From the NCBI GenBank assembly GCA_037501455.1, contig CM074862.1:86265501-86329500 (forward strand): DNA of 64,000 nt. The letters are read 5' to 3'. The translations under genes and the position numbers were made by a program. Positions 19,259-31,119 of this stretch are shown in pieces (the stretch's first letter is position 1; each line of letters starts with the position of its first letter). The stretch comes from Lantana camara. Taxonomy: Eukaryota; Streptophyta; Magnoliopsida; Lamiales; Verbenaceae. Below the pieces are notes generated by a model. The model was given only the letters and a program-made list of their open reading frames with translations, was not told the DNA's origin and did no database searches.

Positions 19259-20150
19259 TGATGGGTCCGGGAATGGATGGGTCCGAATCCGATCACTTTA
19301 CGATTTGTATTTTGTGGAGGAAACCACCGGAGCTTCGCCGGAAAAAGAGAAAGGGGTTCAACCTGTTGGGACAAGCACAAGAAAGGTCAGATGGCCAAGC
19401 TGGGGGAACTGGGGGTGATACCCAGTTTGGCTCTCCGACGCTCAAGTCAGTTCAATGTATGAAGATAAGTGTAAGCTCAGTTACAGTTGCAGTGATGAAG
19501 AAAGCTTAGAGAATGCTTCAGAATGCTTACAGTGTAGAAGATGACTTGGGTTATTTATAGTTGAGGGTCAAGGGCCCTTTGGTCATTTGCCTCAAGTGGT
19601 CCTGGCCGAATGTTGCCCTAACACGTGGCGCTGTGAGAGAGAAACCTAGGAGGAATCTTCTGCAAAAGCGGCCCAAAAGTTAGTGTTAGCAACAGTGGCA
19701 GGTGCGCGGGCATGTACGTTGTGTCAGAGAGCCATGTGGGTGGTTGGTGACGAGGGCTTGAGAGCGCGCTCGTGACAACCTTGAGTCTTGGAGGCCAAGA
19801 TATCCGCTGAGGGGGATGAAGGCTCCAGTTCAAGTGACGAGCCAAAGGGGAGGCCACTCTGAGGGAGTGTGACGCTCGAAGAGTGCTCCCTTGGCACGTG
19901 GGCGTACCAATCGTTCAGTTTGTTGGACGCTCGTGGGAGTGATAGCGCTCGTTGGGCTTAACTCCTTGAAGAAGGATTGCGCTGGTTGGGTTTGGCGCTC
20001 GTGCGCCGATGGATTCACCCTTGATGGCGGCTGGCTTAGCGCATGGCTTAGCGCTCGTGCGCTGATGGGTGCAGCCTTGTGGAGACAGATGTCATCAGCT
20101 CGGTGATGCCACGTGTCTTCATGTGGGACGATCGTATTTTGACCCCATCA
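19259..20150 (-). repeat. 5' LTR of the complete Tat element
   Basis: 892 bp with TGATGGG...CCCATCA ends; the same length as 7393-8284 and with the same six-frame translations. GGTAA follows at 20151, matching the bases before the other LTR. Confidence 0.95.
19552..19559 (-). promoter_or_regulatory. LTR TATA box driving Gag-Pol
   Basis: TATAAATA on the minus strand in the 5' LTR, about 290 bp before the LTR end and 385 bp before the Gag Met. The matching copy in the 3' LTR is at 7686-7693. Confidence 0.6.
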
Positions 20151-20250
20151 GGTAAAACAAATATTTTAAATAAAATATTTTACTTTTTTACTAATATTTT
20201 TTTTATTAAGAGTTAAATTTATTTTATCCTAGTGTTCAGCAATCCTGGAA

Positions 20251-20960
20251 TCACGCAAGGTATGAAATTAGCGTATCACCACCAGCCTTTTTTTTATTTA
20301 GTTTCATGGATAAAAAACAAACATAGTCAATAAATATAGTTTAACTCAAATACACTTATATATAATTAAATCAACTTCGATTAACTAACATTTTCGATAA
20401 ATCTCACAACTTGTACGCGGGCTGCACTTAAACACTAGGGATGGTTGAGTTAGTAGCTTTCAGGAGCTCTTCAAACTCTTTGTATTCGCATGCTTTAGTG
20501 TTGCATGGAAATGGAAATACTAGCTAGTTGAGAATCAACCTCTCGAACTTTCTGGTGACTAAATTTAAATTCAACCTTATATTACTATGAATGTGATGTT
20601 CTATATATTTACACTAGGGACTTTCAGGTGACTGAACCTTAGTTACTATTGCGAATGTGATGTTCTCTATATTTACGTTAGGAACTAGTTTACTTTGATA
20701 GAATTTAACATATTGATTGAGATATCTATCAATTTTCAATATTTATTTCACTAGCTTGTAGGTTTTAGACAAGGAGGAAGGCCCGTATTTTAGTGGGTTG
20801 TGCTATGCTATTTATCAACAATGAAAAGTTATTGCTATTTAACTCACTTGGTGTGCAATTACCTAATTGATCCTTGGTTTTGATGTCAACCTTTTGCACC
20901 TCAAATTTTTGTATCAACAAGTTCAACGTTAAATAAGAAAACTAGTTATTATAAGATGTA
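20251..20960. repeat. Dispersed repeat, copy A
   Basis: About 700 bp that aligns by eye with the start of the units at 33345-34055 and 35757-36455. Shared landmarks are GCATATCACCACCA-like sequence, GGCTGCACTTAA, AGCTTTCAGGAGCTCTT, TTAGTGTTGCATGG and AAGTTGTTATTTAACTC-like sequence. It has no coding potential. The rest of 20151-21590 is AT-rich, with a run of T near 21330, and I see nothing else there. Confidence 0.7.
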
Positions 20961-21599
20961 TTAATTAAAGAAGTAAATAAATTAAGAAGATTAGTTCAGA
21001 TATCACATATTCACACCATTAAACCAAGTTAGTAAATATTAGGCATGGGTATTTAAAAAATTATTTATCCAACCCTAATATCTTTTTTATGAACTTTTAT
21101 TATATATTTACGAATTAATAAAACTAATAAAATTTAAAAGTATTCCTTATGAAATTTTCTTTCTAACTTTTTATACAAAAATAACATTGTTATCATTTGA
21201 GTTTTTCCATCTGAATGAGAGAAAAATTGTGTCATGAAATTCATTTCTAATCTGGCTCTACCCGTGGGTTCTCGTCTTGAAATTCATTTATGGCACGGAT
21301 GGAAAGAGTATGAGGATCTTTGAAGATTTTTTTTTTTTTTTTTTAATACATGTATACTCAAGCGAGATTTGAATCTATAATCTTGTCCTCAAGAATAAAC
21401 TCATTAACCATTTCGACAAACCTTATTGACACAATCTTTGAAGATTTGGAGATTGTTTCTGCTTGCTTGGTTTTATTAATATTATGACTGTTATTGTTGT
21501 ATTTTCGGTTTTAATTTGTAATTTTCTGTTGTTCTTAATTCGTGTTTTGATATTTTCAAAGCAATTCGGACTTCGGAGTTTGGTGCGTTGATATTGAAC

Positions 21600-22140
21600 C
21601 AATGTTTTCAAAAGCGGACCGGAGGTCAAAGCGGCAGCCTTACTGGTCACCGGTCGGACCGGTTCGACCGGTTCAACCACCGGTCGAACCGGTATGACGT
21701 AATAAATAAAAATATTATTTTTAATAATATATATATATAATAATATGCTAAAATTAAAAATATAATATATAATATAGTTCAATTTTAGAATAAAAGAGTC
21801 ATATTCAAGTGTTTAACGTCTAATTTGAGGCCTGTGATTTTAAATTTGGGATTTGGGAATTGTAAGTGTGTAAAAAATATTTTTTAAAACTCAAAAAAGG
21901 TTAAAGGATGTGGGAATTTTAAGTTTTTTCAAAAAAAAAAAAAAAAAAAATTGAAAATTGAGTGAACCGCCGGTCCGGTCCGGTTCACGGGGCCAAAACC
22001 GGCGGTTAACCGGCCGGTTTTTACTGTTCGGTACCGGTCCGGTTCGCACTGGTTTTGCATGGTGGTTCGGACCGGACCAGGCACCGGTCACCGGTCGAAC
22101 CGGTCGAACCGGCCGGTCCGGTCCGGTTTTGAAAACATTG
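21600..22140. mobile_element. hAT-type MITE with 8-bp target duplication
   Basis: 541 bp. The ends are CAATGTTTTCAAAAGCGG and, inverted, CAATGTTTTCAAAACCGG. TATTGAAC flanks both sides (21592-21599 and 22141-22148). The subterminal regions are packed with ACCGG/CCGGT and GGTTCGACC-type repeats, and the middle is AT-rich. An 8-bp duplication and this end sequence indicate hAT. No transposase is encoded. Confidence 0.9.
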
Positions 22141-22229
22141 TATTGAACACAAGAAAACATGTTCTCGTGTTTCTCCTTTAACTAACACGTGGTTGTCAGT
22201 TTATTTTAGTACATTAATTTAGAGTTATA

Positions 22230-22710
22230 TTGCATGTTTTATACTATAAGTATTTTTGCCCCTTATAAGCTTAAAGTATGCTTTTAACATTGACTTCAAT
22301 TTTAATAACTACGTCTTTTTATCTTTTTAAATTTCAAGTTGGCCCTGGGAATCTGGATAAGTACCTACCTCCACCCGAGGCATGGATTAATAAACATATA
22401 CACTATTTGTCTTTTCTTTCATAATATATTCTAAATGCAAATTTGTTATGACAAATGTTGTATATCTAACCTCTATTCTTTATTTATTTATTTTTTTTTT
22501 GTTGGCGCGACTCTATTCTTTATTACAATATAAATTTTCATTCGACTTGCTAAAAAAAGAACACGGAATATTGATCAAGTTTTCCACGTTGACTTAACTA
22601 TATGCGTACAGGTTGACTTTATGTTATCTAATATAGTTATATCAATTTTGAGGTACCCCACAAATAATTAAACTCAACCAGCATCCTTAATTAAAATCTT
22701 ACATGAATAG
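22230..22710. repeat. Diverged repeat shared with 61690-62110
   Basis: Shared blocks in the same order include CTTTTAACATTGACT, TTTCAAGTTGGC, TTCATTTGACTTGCTAAAAA-like sequence, CCACGTTGACTTAACTATAT and GGTACCCCA. It is non-coding and may be an old duplication or a transposon relic. Confidence 0.6.
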
Positions 22711-22879
22711 AAAACTATACAAGATTATAGTTGTATTAACTATATATTAACTCAACTTATATGTATAGTCAACCGTATCTCAAGTATTCTCTCTAGCGGC
22801 TAGGTTCTACAACTTTTGCCGGCGTTTTGAGGCAGATTGGGTTGCGCCGCCGGCGCTCATCATCCCAGGTATGGAAACT

Positions 22880-24443
22880 GGGGATGGACAGTTACAGGGG
22901 AATAACATGCAATGAAGCTACGCAGCGGCTACCAAGGCTAACAACACATACACAAAAACTACAGCAAGGAGACAACCAGTCAAAACTGCTGCAGGAAAGG
23001 TTCACCTTTTCACAAGAGACCCTAATAGGCGTCGATATGGCAAGATCACGGAGCGTAACGGAATCACGAATATCTCGTTCTCGGACGAGGAGATCGCAGA
23101 GCTTTCAAAGCCTTTCCAGTTTGCCTTAGTAGGTAAATTCTCCCATGGATATCCTACCATGGCGAGATTACATGAGCTTTTCATGAACCTACAGCTATCG
23201 GGGGAATTTAAACTTGGACTCTTGAATTTCAAACACGTTCTCATCCGTTTGGATAACCAAGAGGACTTTAATCGTATTTGGCTGAAGAAATTCCATGTTT
23301 TTTATGGTTTTCCCATGAGAGTGTTCAAGTGGACTCCCACTTTCAATCCCAAAATTGAGCCATCAATCGTTCCTGTGTGGGTTCGGTTAGAGGGCCTGGA
23401 ATCACAGTTTTTCAAGGAAGAAACCCTTCTGGATATTGCAGAACAAATAGGGGAGCCGTTGTGCTTTGATGAGGGAACGCTGGACGCAAAGAGGCCCTCT
23501 ATGGCACGGCTCTGAGTGGAAATCGATTTACTCAAGCCAAGAAAAGAGAAGTTATCTCTAACTTATCATGGAGGGACGCACATCCAAGAAATCCTATACG
23601 AGAAAGTATCTCCCTACTGTAAACGATGCAACAAATTAGGACATGATCAGAAAAAGTGTCATGATGGGAACAACGAAATGGTAAATGGGATGGAAAACAA
23701 GGAAGTTGGAGACCTCAGGGACCTCATACAGGAGAAAAGGTTGGAGATGGAAAAGGTTTCAGCTACTAATACTGCCCTGAATTTGGGGGGATATGAAACA
23801 ATGGGTCCAACGAACTTTTACTAAAAAGAACCATGAAACAAATGAGAACAGGGGAGAGAAAGTACAAGAAGTGAGCAAGGAGAAAGCACAAGTGGGCGGT
23901 TCAAGGCAACCTGAGGTAGAAGAAACTGGAATACGGGATGCTTTAGAAGAACTGCAGCAAACTGAAGTCACCAAGACTGAAAAAAATAGCGAAGAGAAGG
24001 TAACTTTAGAAGCAGATTTGAACAATAACAAGACAAAAGATGTGCAGTTGGAGCCGGGAACTGAAACTAGCAATGCAGAAAAGAACTTGGATGAAAATTC
24101 TCTGGTTGTGGTTCTACCGGCAAGGGTACACGACTTAAATGAAGCATGGAGTAACCTGGTGGGTTTGCCGGTGAACACAAATGAGAAGGAGAACAATGAA
24201 ATGATCGTGACAGAAACCTCAGAAAATGGAAGCGATGTCAATGAATTTGAGGAGGATGACCAAGATACATTGAAACAGGTGACTTTGTATTCCAGGTCCA
24301 ACTCTATGGATAAAGAACAAACGGATCCAAATTTCCAAGTGGTGGAAAAGAAAAAGAAGAACCAGAAACAATCACCAACTCGCAACACTATGGCCTCTAA
24401 AAGGACGTTGAGATCGTCGGCCTTACCTGGAAATCGGATATGA
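22880..24443 (+). pseudogene. LINE ORF1: DUF4283-like and zinc-knuckle protein
   Basis: Reading passes through three frames. The first segment (to about 23130) and the second (23159-23824) carry a DUF4283-like RNA-binding region (FQFALVGKFSHGYPTM, VFKWTPTFNP, VPVWVRLEGL) and a CCHC knuckle CKRCNKLGHDQKKC. An in-frame TGA is at 23513-23515. A frameshift near 23800 leads to a Lys/Glu-rich C-terminal segment ending at 24443. Plant L1 ORF1 proteins coat the element RNA. This copy cannot make a full protein. Confidence 0.75.
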
Positions 24444-26933
24444 TGATAAGAGGTCTCATTTGGAATATTAGGAGAATACGTAACGAGAGAAGGCAACGTA
24501 TTCTCAAGGAGTGCAGGAGGCGTAACAAATTGGATTTCATGGCCATCATTGAGCCGATGATCTCTTTGGACTCTAGTTACTTTTGTTTTAAATTTAATTT
24601 CAATAAAGTTTGTGCGGATATTTCTAACCATATATAGTTTATGTGCGTTGCAGATGTGGAGGTCACAATTCTTAAAGATGCAAGGCAGTATCTTCACTTG
24701 AGACTCTCATGTGTGAGATAGGCTGAACCGATCATGCTTACTATCATATATGCAGAAAGTAATACAGTGGGAAGGCGGGATATATGGAACGTTTTCAGGG
24801 AGGAGGACCTTTCTCATGAAAACTGGATCATAGGGGGCGACTTCAACATCATACGAAGTTCGGAGGAGAGAAAGGGGGACAGGAGACGACCGGATTTGTC
24901 GACCATGATCGAGTTTAATACTTTTATTCAAGAAACGAGACTGGTCAAACCTACATTCAAAGACGCCAAGTTCACATGGGAGAAGGGAGGGTTGTGGCAA
25001 AGACTTGATCGAATTCTGGTGTCTGGGAAGTGGATCAATACTTTCCCGGATATATCAGTCAAGCATCTGGCGAGGAGTACCTCTGATCACTGCCCATTGC
25101 TTTTTGAATGCTCGGAGTCAATGGAGAAGGTGTCGGCAGCCTTTAAGTTTCAAAACATGTGGTTACGGCATAAGGATATTGCTAAGGTCATATCCGAAAG
25201 CTGGAAGGAACCTATTGAGGGTCAAGGGATATGGAGACTGCATCAAAAGCCTGTCCAATTAAAGAAGCGTTTAAAAGTCTGGAACAGGGAAACCTTCGGC
25301 AACATTTTCGATAGAGTGAAGGAGATTGAGAATAGAGTGTTAGAAGCGGAGGCGAGATATGATGATCAGCCATCGGAAGCCAACTTGATGGAGTTAAATA
25401 GAATATCAGCAGAGAGAAATAGAATTTTGTCGATGGAGGAAGATTTCTGAAGGCAGAAGGCAGCTTGTAAATGGAAAGTAGATGGCGAGCGAAACACGAG
25501 GTATTTCCACTCCATGGTTAAGAAGAAGAGATCTAAAGGGCAAATAAGAATAGTTTGGGTGAACCGAGAGAAAATATCTAACCCGGCTGTGCTTAGAACC
25601 TCGGCTAGAGAGTACTTTGAAAAACTGCTCATTTAGGTATCGACGAATGAATCCATTGGGGAGGTTCAAAAAGTGATCAACACCGATGACAGCAGAATGC
25701 TTGAAGCAGAGATCAGTGAGGAGGAGATCAAGAATACGGTGTTTGAGATAAATCCAAACGGCGTAGCGGGCCCAGATGGCTTTGGCCCAAAGTTCTACCA
25801 ACAATTTTGGGGAGTAATCAAGGAAGAAGGAATTCAGATGGTGAAGGAATTCAGTAAAGGTGTAAGCATCCCCAGGGCGTACACTGCCACGTCCATAGTG
25901 CTTCTACCTAAGAAGGAGAATCCGATGAACTGGAGCGACTATAGACCAGTCAGCCTTTGTAATGTTTCTAACAAGATCATATCTAGAATTCTTAATAATA
26001 TAATGGAAAAGGTACTTCCAAAAGCAGTAGCTCAAAACCAATGTGGGTTTTATCAAAGGAAGGCTCATAAGCAACAACATCCTCTTGGCCCTGGAGATGG
26101 TCCATGCTTTAGACAATAAACGTAGAGATAAGAATGTAGTTCTGAAATTGGATATAGAAAAGGCCTACGATAGAATTGAATGGAATTTCTTATATGAGAT
26201 CATGGAGAGAAAGGGCTTCCCGAGTAGATGGGTGGAATGGATTAGAAATAACACCAGTAACTGCTGGTTTTCTGTCCTTGTGAATGGAGCTTCGGAAGGA
26301 ATTTTTCATTCCACGCGAGGGCTTCGTCAAGGTGACCCCCTTTCACCTTCGTTGTTCGTTTTAGTAGCTGATTATCTATCTTCTTGTCTTAACAGGGTGG
26401 TGGATAGGGACAAAAAATGTGGATATCATGCCAATTGCTCAATTCCAGTTTCGCACCTAGCTTATGCGGATGATACGATAGTTTTCACTAATAGTCGTAG
26501 AATTAGTTTGGAACAAATCAAATTGGCAATTGAGGAGTATGAATCAAAATCAGGACAGAAGGTAAATGCTACAAAAAGTTCCTTTCTGGTGGGGAATGGA
26601 GATGAGGAGGCGAGTAGGATGGTGAAGGATATCTTTGGATTCCAACAAGGAGAGTTTCCACTCATCTATTTAGGGGCTCCCTTATACAAAGGAAGGAGGA
26701 AAACGGTTCTGTTCGAAAACTTGCTTGGGAAAATCAGGTCAAGGATTGATGGATGGGAGAAGAGTATTCTATCACACGGGGGGAGATTGCAACTGATCAA
26801 ATCAACATTATATGTCGTCCCGATGCATATGATTCAGATAATTGACCCACATCTAGGGATTTTGCGGGGGATAGAGGTCATGATGAATGCCTTTTTCTGG
26901 GGTTCTTTCTCGGAAAAAAAGAAGCTACATTAG
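24440..26933 (+). pseudogene. LINE ORF2: endonuclease-reverse transcriptase, broken
   Basis: The endonuclease starts GLIWNIRRI and shows IIGGDFNIIRSSEER and TSDHCPLLFE, the usual metal-binding and His motifs. RT follows with GPDGFGPKFYQQFW, KLDIEKAYDRIEW, GLRQGDPLSPSLF and the catalytic AYADDTIVF. In-frame stops are at 24635 (TAG), 24719 (TAG), 25448 (TGA) and 25634 (TAG). A frameshift near 26045 moves the second half of RT to another frame. The protein would nick DNA and copy the RNA at the target. The zinc-finger end and any RNase H are missing. Its ORF2 start overlaps the end of ORF1. Confidence 0.85.
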
Positions 26934-26970
26934 GCCAAGTGGGAGAAGTTATGCTATCCGGTGGAGGAGC

Positions 26971-27464
26971 GAATATGGATTTAAGGAATCCGATCCGTTA
27001 AGAATCCGAATCCGATATTATATATAATATTTAATTAAATAAATTATTTACTAGTACATAATATTAAGTAAAATGATTAAAATTAAAATTTTACATATTT
27101 ATCATTTTAAACAATAATAAAATTTAAATTTTTACTCTAAAATTATGTATTTTCTTTTATTAATAAGTTTAAATTAATTTATTTTAAAAAAATATAAACA
27201 AAACTATCAAATAATTCATTAAATAATAATTATTTATTAAATATTATGTAATAATATTTATTTTTTATATCAAATTTGTTATTTAAAAAAATAAATTTTA
27301 TTACTAATTGGGACGGATCTTTTTATGATCTGATCCGACCCGATTATATATAGATTCAAAAATAATGAATTCGAATCCTATCGGATCCGATATTCGGATT
27401 CTCTTATCGAATTCGGATCCGAAATCTCCTGATCCGGTCCGAATCCGACCTGTTAACAGCCCTA
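26971..27464. mobile_element. hAT-type MITE, left-truncated copy
   Basis: It aligns with about the last 450 bp of the complete copy at 27839-28413: AATATGGATTTAAGGAATCC, then an AT-rich middle, then GGATCC-rich sequence and CTGATCCGGTCCGAAT, ending GTTAACAGCCCTA. The left terminal inverted repeat is absent and the segment abuts the broken LINE. The 374 bp between the two copies show no gene. Confidence 0.75.
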
Positions 27465-27838
27465 ATCGAGGGAGTTAGTGGACACTTTTAAAATTAACGG
27501 GTTGACCCAAGGAGGAATCCTTTTCTTGGAGAATAATTACCCACTTTCGGACTTTTTACAGCGGCAATTCAAGCAAATCAAGGGCCCATTATTTTCTTGG
27601 GCCTTCACTTACTTGATGAAATGAAAGAAACAATGAAGCCCATTAATTTGTTTTTCTATTGAAATTCAATTTTTTAATTGAGCAGCATGGAGTGTGGGGG
27701 ATTATTGAATAAGAATACTTTGCAATTAGGAGTCCAGGCCCGCAGAGTTATAGTTGGAAACGAAGACTTTTACTAAGAAGGCTTTGGCTTGGACGGACAA
27801 TTCGGGACGCGTGCTTGAAAGACGGCAAGGCCTTCGCC

Positions 27839-28413
27839 TAGGCTTTCAATGGGTCGGATTTTAATCCGAATCCGGTCCGAATTTTAGTATATACGTTCGA
27901 TAAAAATGTCCGATGGATCATATTCGATTATAAATATTCATTATCCGAAATAAATGGAATTAATATGGATTTAAGGAATCCGAATCCGATAATATATATA
28001 ATATTTAATTAAATAAATTATTTACTAGTACATAATATTTAGTGAAATGATTAAAATTATAATTTTCTCATATTTATCACTTTAAGCAATAATAAAATTT
28101 AAATTTTTTTCTCTAAAAGTATATATTATCTTCTATTAATAAGTTTAAATTAACCTATTTGAAATAAATATAAACAAAACTATCAAATAATCCATTAAAA
28201 TAATAATTATTTATTTAATATTATATAAATATATTTATTTTTTATATCAAATTCATTATTTAAAAAAATAGATTTTATTGCTAATCGGGTCGGATCCTTT
28301 ATCGGATCTGATCCGGTCTGATTATAGGATTCGGATTCGGATTCGGATCCTCTTATCGGATTCGGATCCGGAATCTCCTGATCCGGTCCGAATTCAACCC
28401 GTTGACAACCCTA
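27839..28413. mobile_element. hAT-type MITE, complete, 8-bp target duplication
   Basis: 575 bp. It starts TAGGCTTTCAATGGGTCGGA and ends CCCGTTGACAACCCTA, which read as diverged inverted repeats. CCTTCGCC flanks both sides (27831-27838 and 28414-28421). It is rich in GGATTCGGATCC-type repeats at the right end, with an AT-rich core. No transposase is encoded. Confidence 0.85.
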
Positions 28414-28942
28414 CCTTCGCCTACACCTGCTTAACTTGCTCCTACAATTCAGGGACCGGAGCCAAGATTTAGAAGTCGTTTACTTTGATTGTTCTCAATC
28501 TATTGGATTTGGGTTATGAAAATGATAAATTTAATAAAATCGCTAAACAGAAAAGAAAAAAAAATGAATTTGTTTACTTTGATTGTTTATAGGCTGATTA
28601 TTTAGCAATAGCATTTGGAAGTTGCAATATACTCCATTTTTTCAAACTTATCCACAAGGCATTGTTTTATCCCATAGGTCCTAGCCCCTTCAAAGTAAAC
28701 AATTTTTTATGACTTATTAAATAGCCCATCTAACTTTCACTACAGAAGTAAACGACTTCTTAATGTTGTGGGGTGTGAAAATTTAAAATATCAAATATAA
28801 AGTGGTGAAATTTTTAATTAGGGGAGCGAAAAGTCAGAATATCTGAAAATTAAAAAAGCAAAAATATAATTACATCAAAAATATACATACAAAAATTAAA
28901 AAAAAATCAAAATTTAGGGGATCCACCAAAGGCCCCCCTTAG

Positions 28943-29359
28943 TTCGGTCATTGCTACGATCTCCACATCAGCTGCGTTCAATGGCCACATTTTGTGATCC
29001 GCCCGGACCACAAGCACACGCTGACGCTCTACTACTCGTCGCGGGCGGCCGAGGCCGGTCAGGAGGTGACTTTCATCTGCGACGTGTGCACGAACCCGGT
29101 TCACGAGATAGCTTGGGTTTACTACTGCCGTGAGTGCGATTTCAGGACGCATTTGGAGTGTGTGGCTTCTGGGATCAAGCAGCAGAGTAGCTGCGGGAGT
29201 GGTGGGAAAACTGAAGAAGAGTTGTTGAGAGAAACTGAGTTGAAGTTTGCCGTTCAGCAGGCCGAAAGAATTATTTGGATCTTATTTGATGTTCTCAATG
29301 TTCTTTTTATTTGTAATCTTGCTGGATTATCTAATTGCATTACCTTATGTTTGAGATGA
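28943..29359 (+). pseudogene. DC1 (Cys/His-rich) domain gene fragment
   Basis: The frame opens at 28943 without a natural start. It reads the end of one DC1 module (CYDLHISC) and one complete module: HKHTLTL, CDVC, WVYYC, CDFRTHLEC. These are the zinc ligands of plant DC1 domain proteins, a large dicot family. After the module comes a charged Glu/Gln segment and a hydrophobic stretch (IIWILFDVLNVLFICNLAG), then a stop. The family normally has several modules, so this is a 5'-truncated or captured piece. The flanking 28420-28940 and 29360-30255 are AT-rich, with no gene seen. Confidence 0.7.
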
Positions 29360-30255
29360 TGGTATTATATAAATAAATTATTGTTGCATGAAATTTTAAT
29401 CTTTTCCATTACACACGTCTCAAGTCTCAACATATTTACTCCATTATATACTCGTGTTGTGCAGAATAGAACAAATATTTGTAAAGTCTTATGTTGTAAA
29501 TTCTTTTTCTGAAGAATTATTATTTTTTGTCAAATTCAATGTGGTTTGTCTACCAAATTATAATAAAAATAAAATTTAACAATGATGGGTAAAATCAACT
29601 GTAATTTGATGGTATTTGAACGGACCTCCCTATTAATGATAACTGTATTTCCAGGGACTCGAATTCGAGATCTTTGTTTAAGTTAATATAATGTCGAACC
29701 ACTAATTTACACCACTTGGGTTGGTCTTTGAATATAGAGTTGTTTAGAACTTATTTGGTGGAGCATTTTACTTTTTTGAGATGCTTTCAATTAAAGGTAG
29801 TTAAATATATAAGATATCTTGTATGCCACAAACATAAGGAATTCAATTTAATTAGTTAAAAAACTAATCCATTCCCCACATTTAGCCTACATAATCACAA
29901 CCTCAAAAAGAAAAAGACAAAAACAAGTGTTAAGTGGGCCAAAAACCAAATACGAAAGATTTGGATGCCAAAATCCTTACACTTCTCGAAAAAGCGAAGT
30001 TGGGTTCACAAAACTATATACATTTATTTGGAGATGTAAGTGTAAATTACATGGAACTTTGTATTAAAAATAAAATAATACTAATCAAATCATTCTAATT
30101 AATCACCAAAATAGAAGCTTGTAATCTAGTAATGGGTGTGTGACCTCTAGCCAAAAAATGAAATGAATCGAAAAATCTTTCAGTTAATAACTATCAATGA
30201 AATACAATCCTTTTACCATCCTATCTCCCAGTCAAAATTTAAGGCATGAGAATAA

Positions 30256-31119
30256 TGTTAGAGCCGTAATAATCTTGATCTTTAAAGCTAAACTCGTTTC
30301 ATATCCATTTAGATCTCAATCCAAAAAACCCATTTTTTTTATGTCTTAATCTTTTCTATATTGGCTAAGAATTTCATAGATGGACTACGAACAACTTAAT
30401 CAGTAAAAAATCATCTTGCTCATAGTAAGTGTAGGTTCTTTATTGATTATACTAATTCTCCATATGTCACTTGTGTAATCCTAACTTAAACCGAAATTCA
30501 GTTATGTAAAGGCGACACCCTTTTGAGTCTGTATCAAAGATTACAGAGTTAGCTCATTGCGACATTATAAAATCTCAAGTCTAAGGTTTGTTAATCATGT
30601 CATTAAATTGTGAGGTATTTCCTAATGTAAAGGTTTCTGGAAACGTCCTTTCTCATTTAACGATCTTCTCATGCGGGGCACTTCAGTGAACTTGTTCTAT
30701 TAATAAGCACCCTTGTTTATTGTGTACACATCAACTTATGCACTTTACAACCCATGAAGCTGGATTATCCTTCAGAAGAACACAATCACACAAGCAAGTC
30801 TCAACGGAGTCAAAGTCGACACAACCACTGTCTTTCGGACTCATTGACTTGGAGTAGTTTCTAATTCTTACTTTAGTTAAAAACTTGTTTCATATGTCAT
30901 TCCCATAATGACAAAGTTCTTAACAGTCTTAATGAATTAAGGGGTTCTAAACATGCACAGATAATCAAACTCAAACTAAACATCATTCATCACATAAAAA
31001 AAATGATTGCCTATAAACAAAATCATTTCGTTTATTATTCAAATATTGTTTGTGATTTTACAAGGAGATAGTAAAGTAGACTATTTACAATATCAACTTT
31101 AAGGGCATTCTTCCTAACA
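30256..31119. repeat. Possible solo LTR of about 864 bp
   Basis: The segment starts TGTTAGAGCC and ends CTTCCTAACA, giving 6-bp inverted ends TGTTAG/CTAACA typical of an LTR. Neither a primer site nor a polypurine tract flanks it. The bases outside (AATAA and GTATA) do not form a target duplication. It is non-coding. The call rests on the terminal motifs only. Confidence 0.35.

Larger units (their letters stand above)
7393..20150 (-). mobile_element. Complete Ty3/gypsy Tat-lineage retrotransposon
   Basis: A 12,758-bp element oriented on the minus strand. Two LTRs of exactly 892 bp begin TGATGGG and end CCCATCA, and GGTAA duplicates the target at 7388-7392 and 20151-20155. The primer site and polypurine tract are in the correct places. 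Gag-Pol is uninterrupted. The large region after pol holds two tandem-repeat arrays and an antisense intron-containing gene, a layout known in Tat relatives such as Retand and Grande. The LTRs look identical across the stretches compared, which implies a recent insertion. It could be autonomous. Confidence 0.95.
22790..26960 (+). mobile_element. Decayed L1-type LINE, 3' truncated
   Basis: A non-LTR retrotransposon on the plus strand with ORF1 (DUF4283-like domain plus zinc knuckle), then ORF2 with an endonuclease and reverse transcriptase. It has several in-frame stops and frameshifts. Sequence similarity stops near 26960, where a truncated hAT MITE begins, so the RNase H/3' end and poly(A) tail are absent. 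No target duplication was found. Confidence 0.85.
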
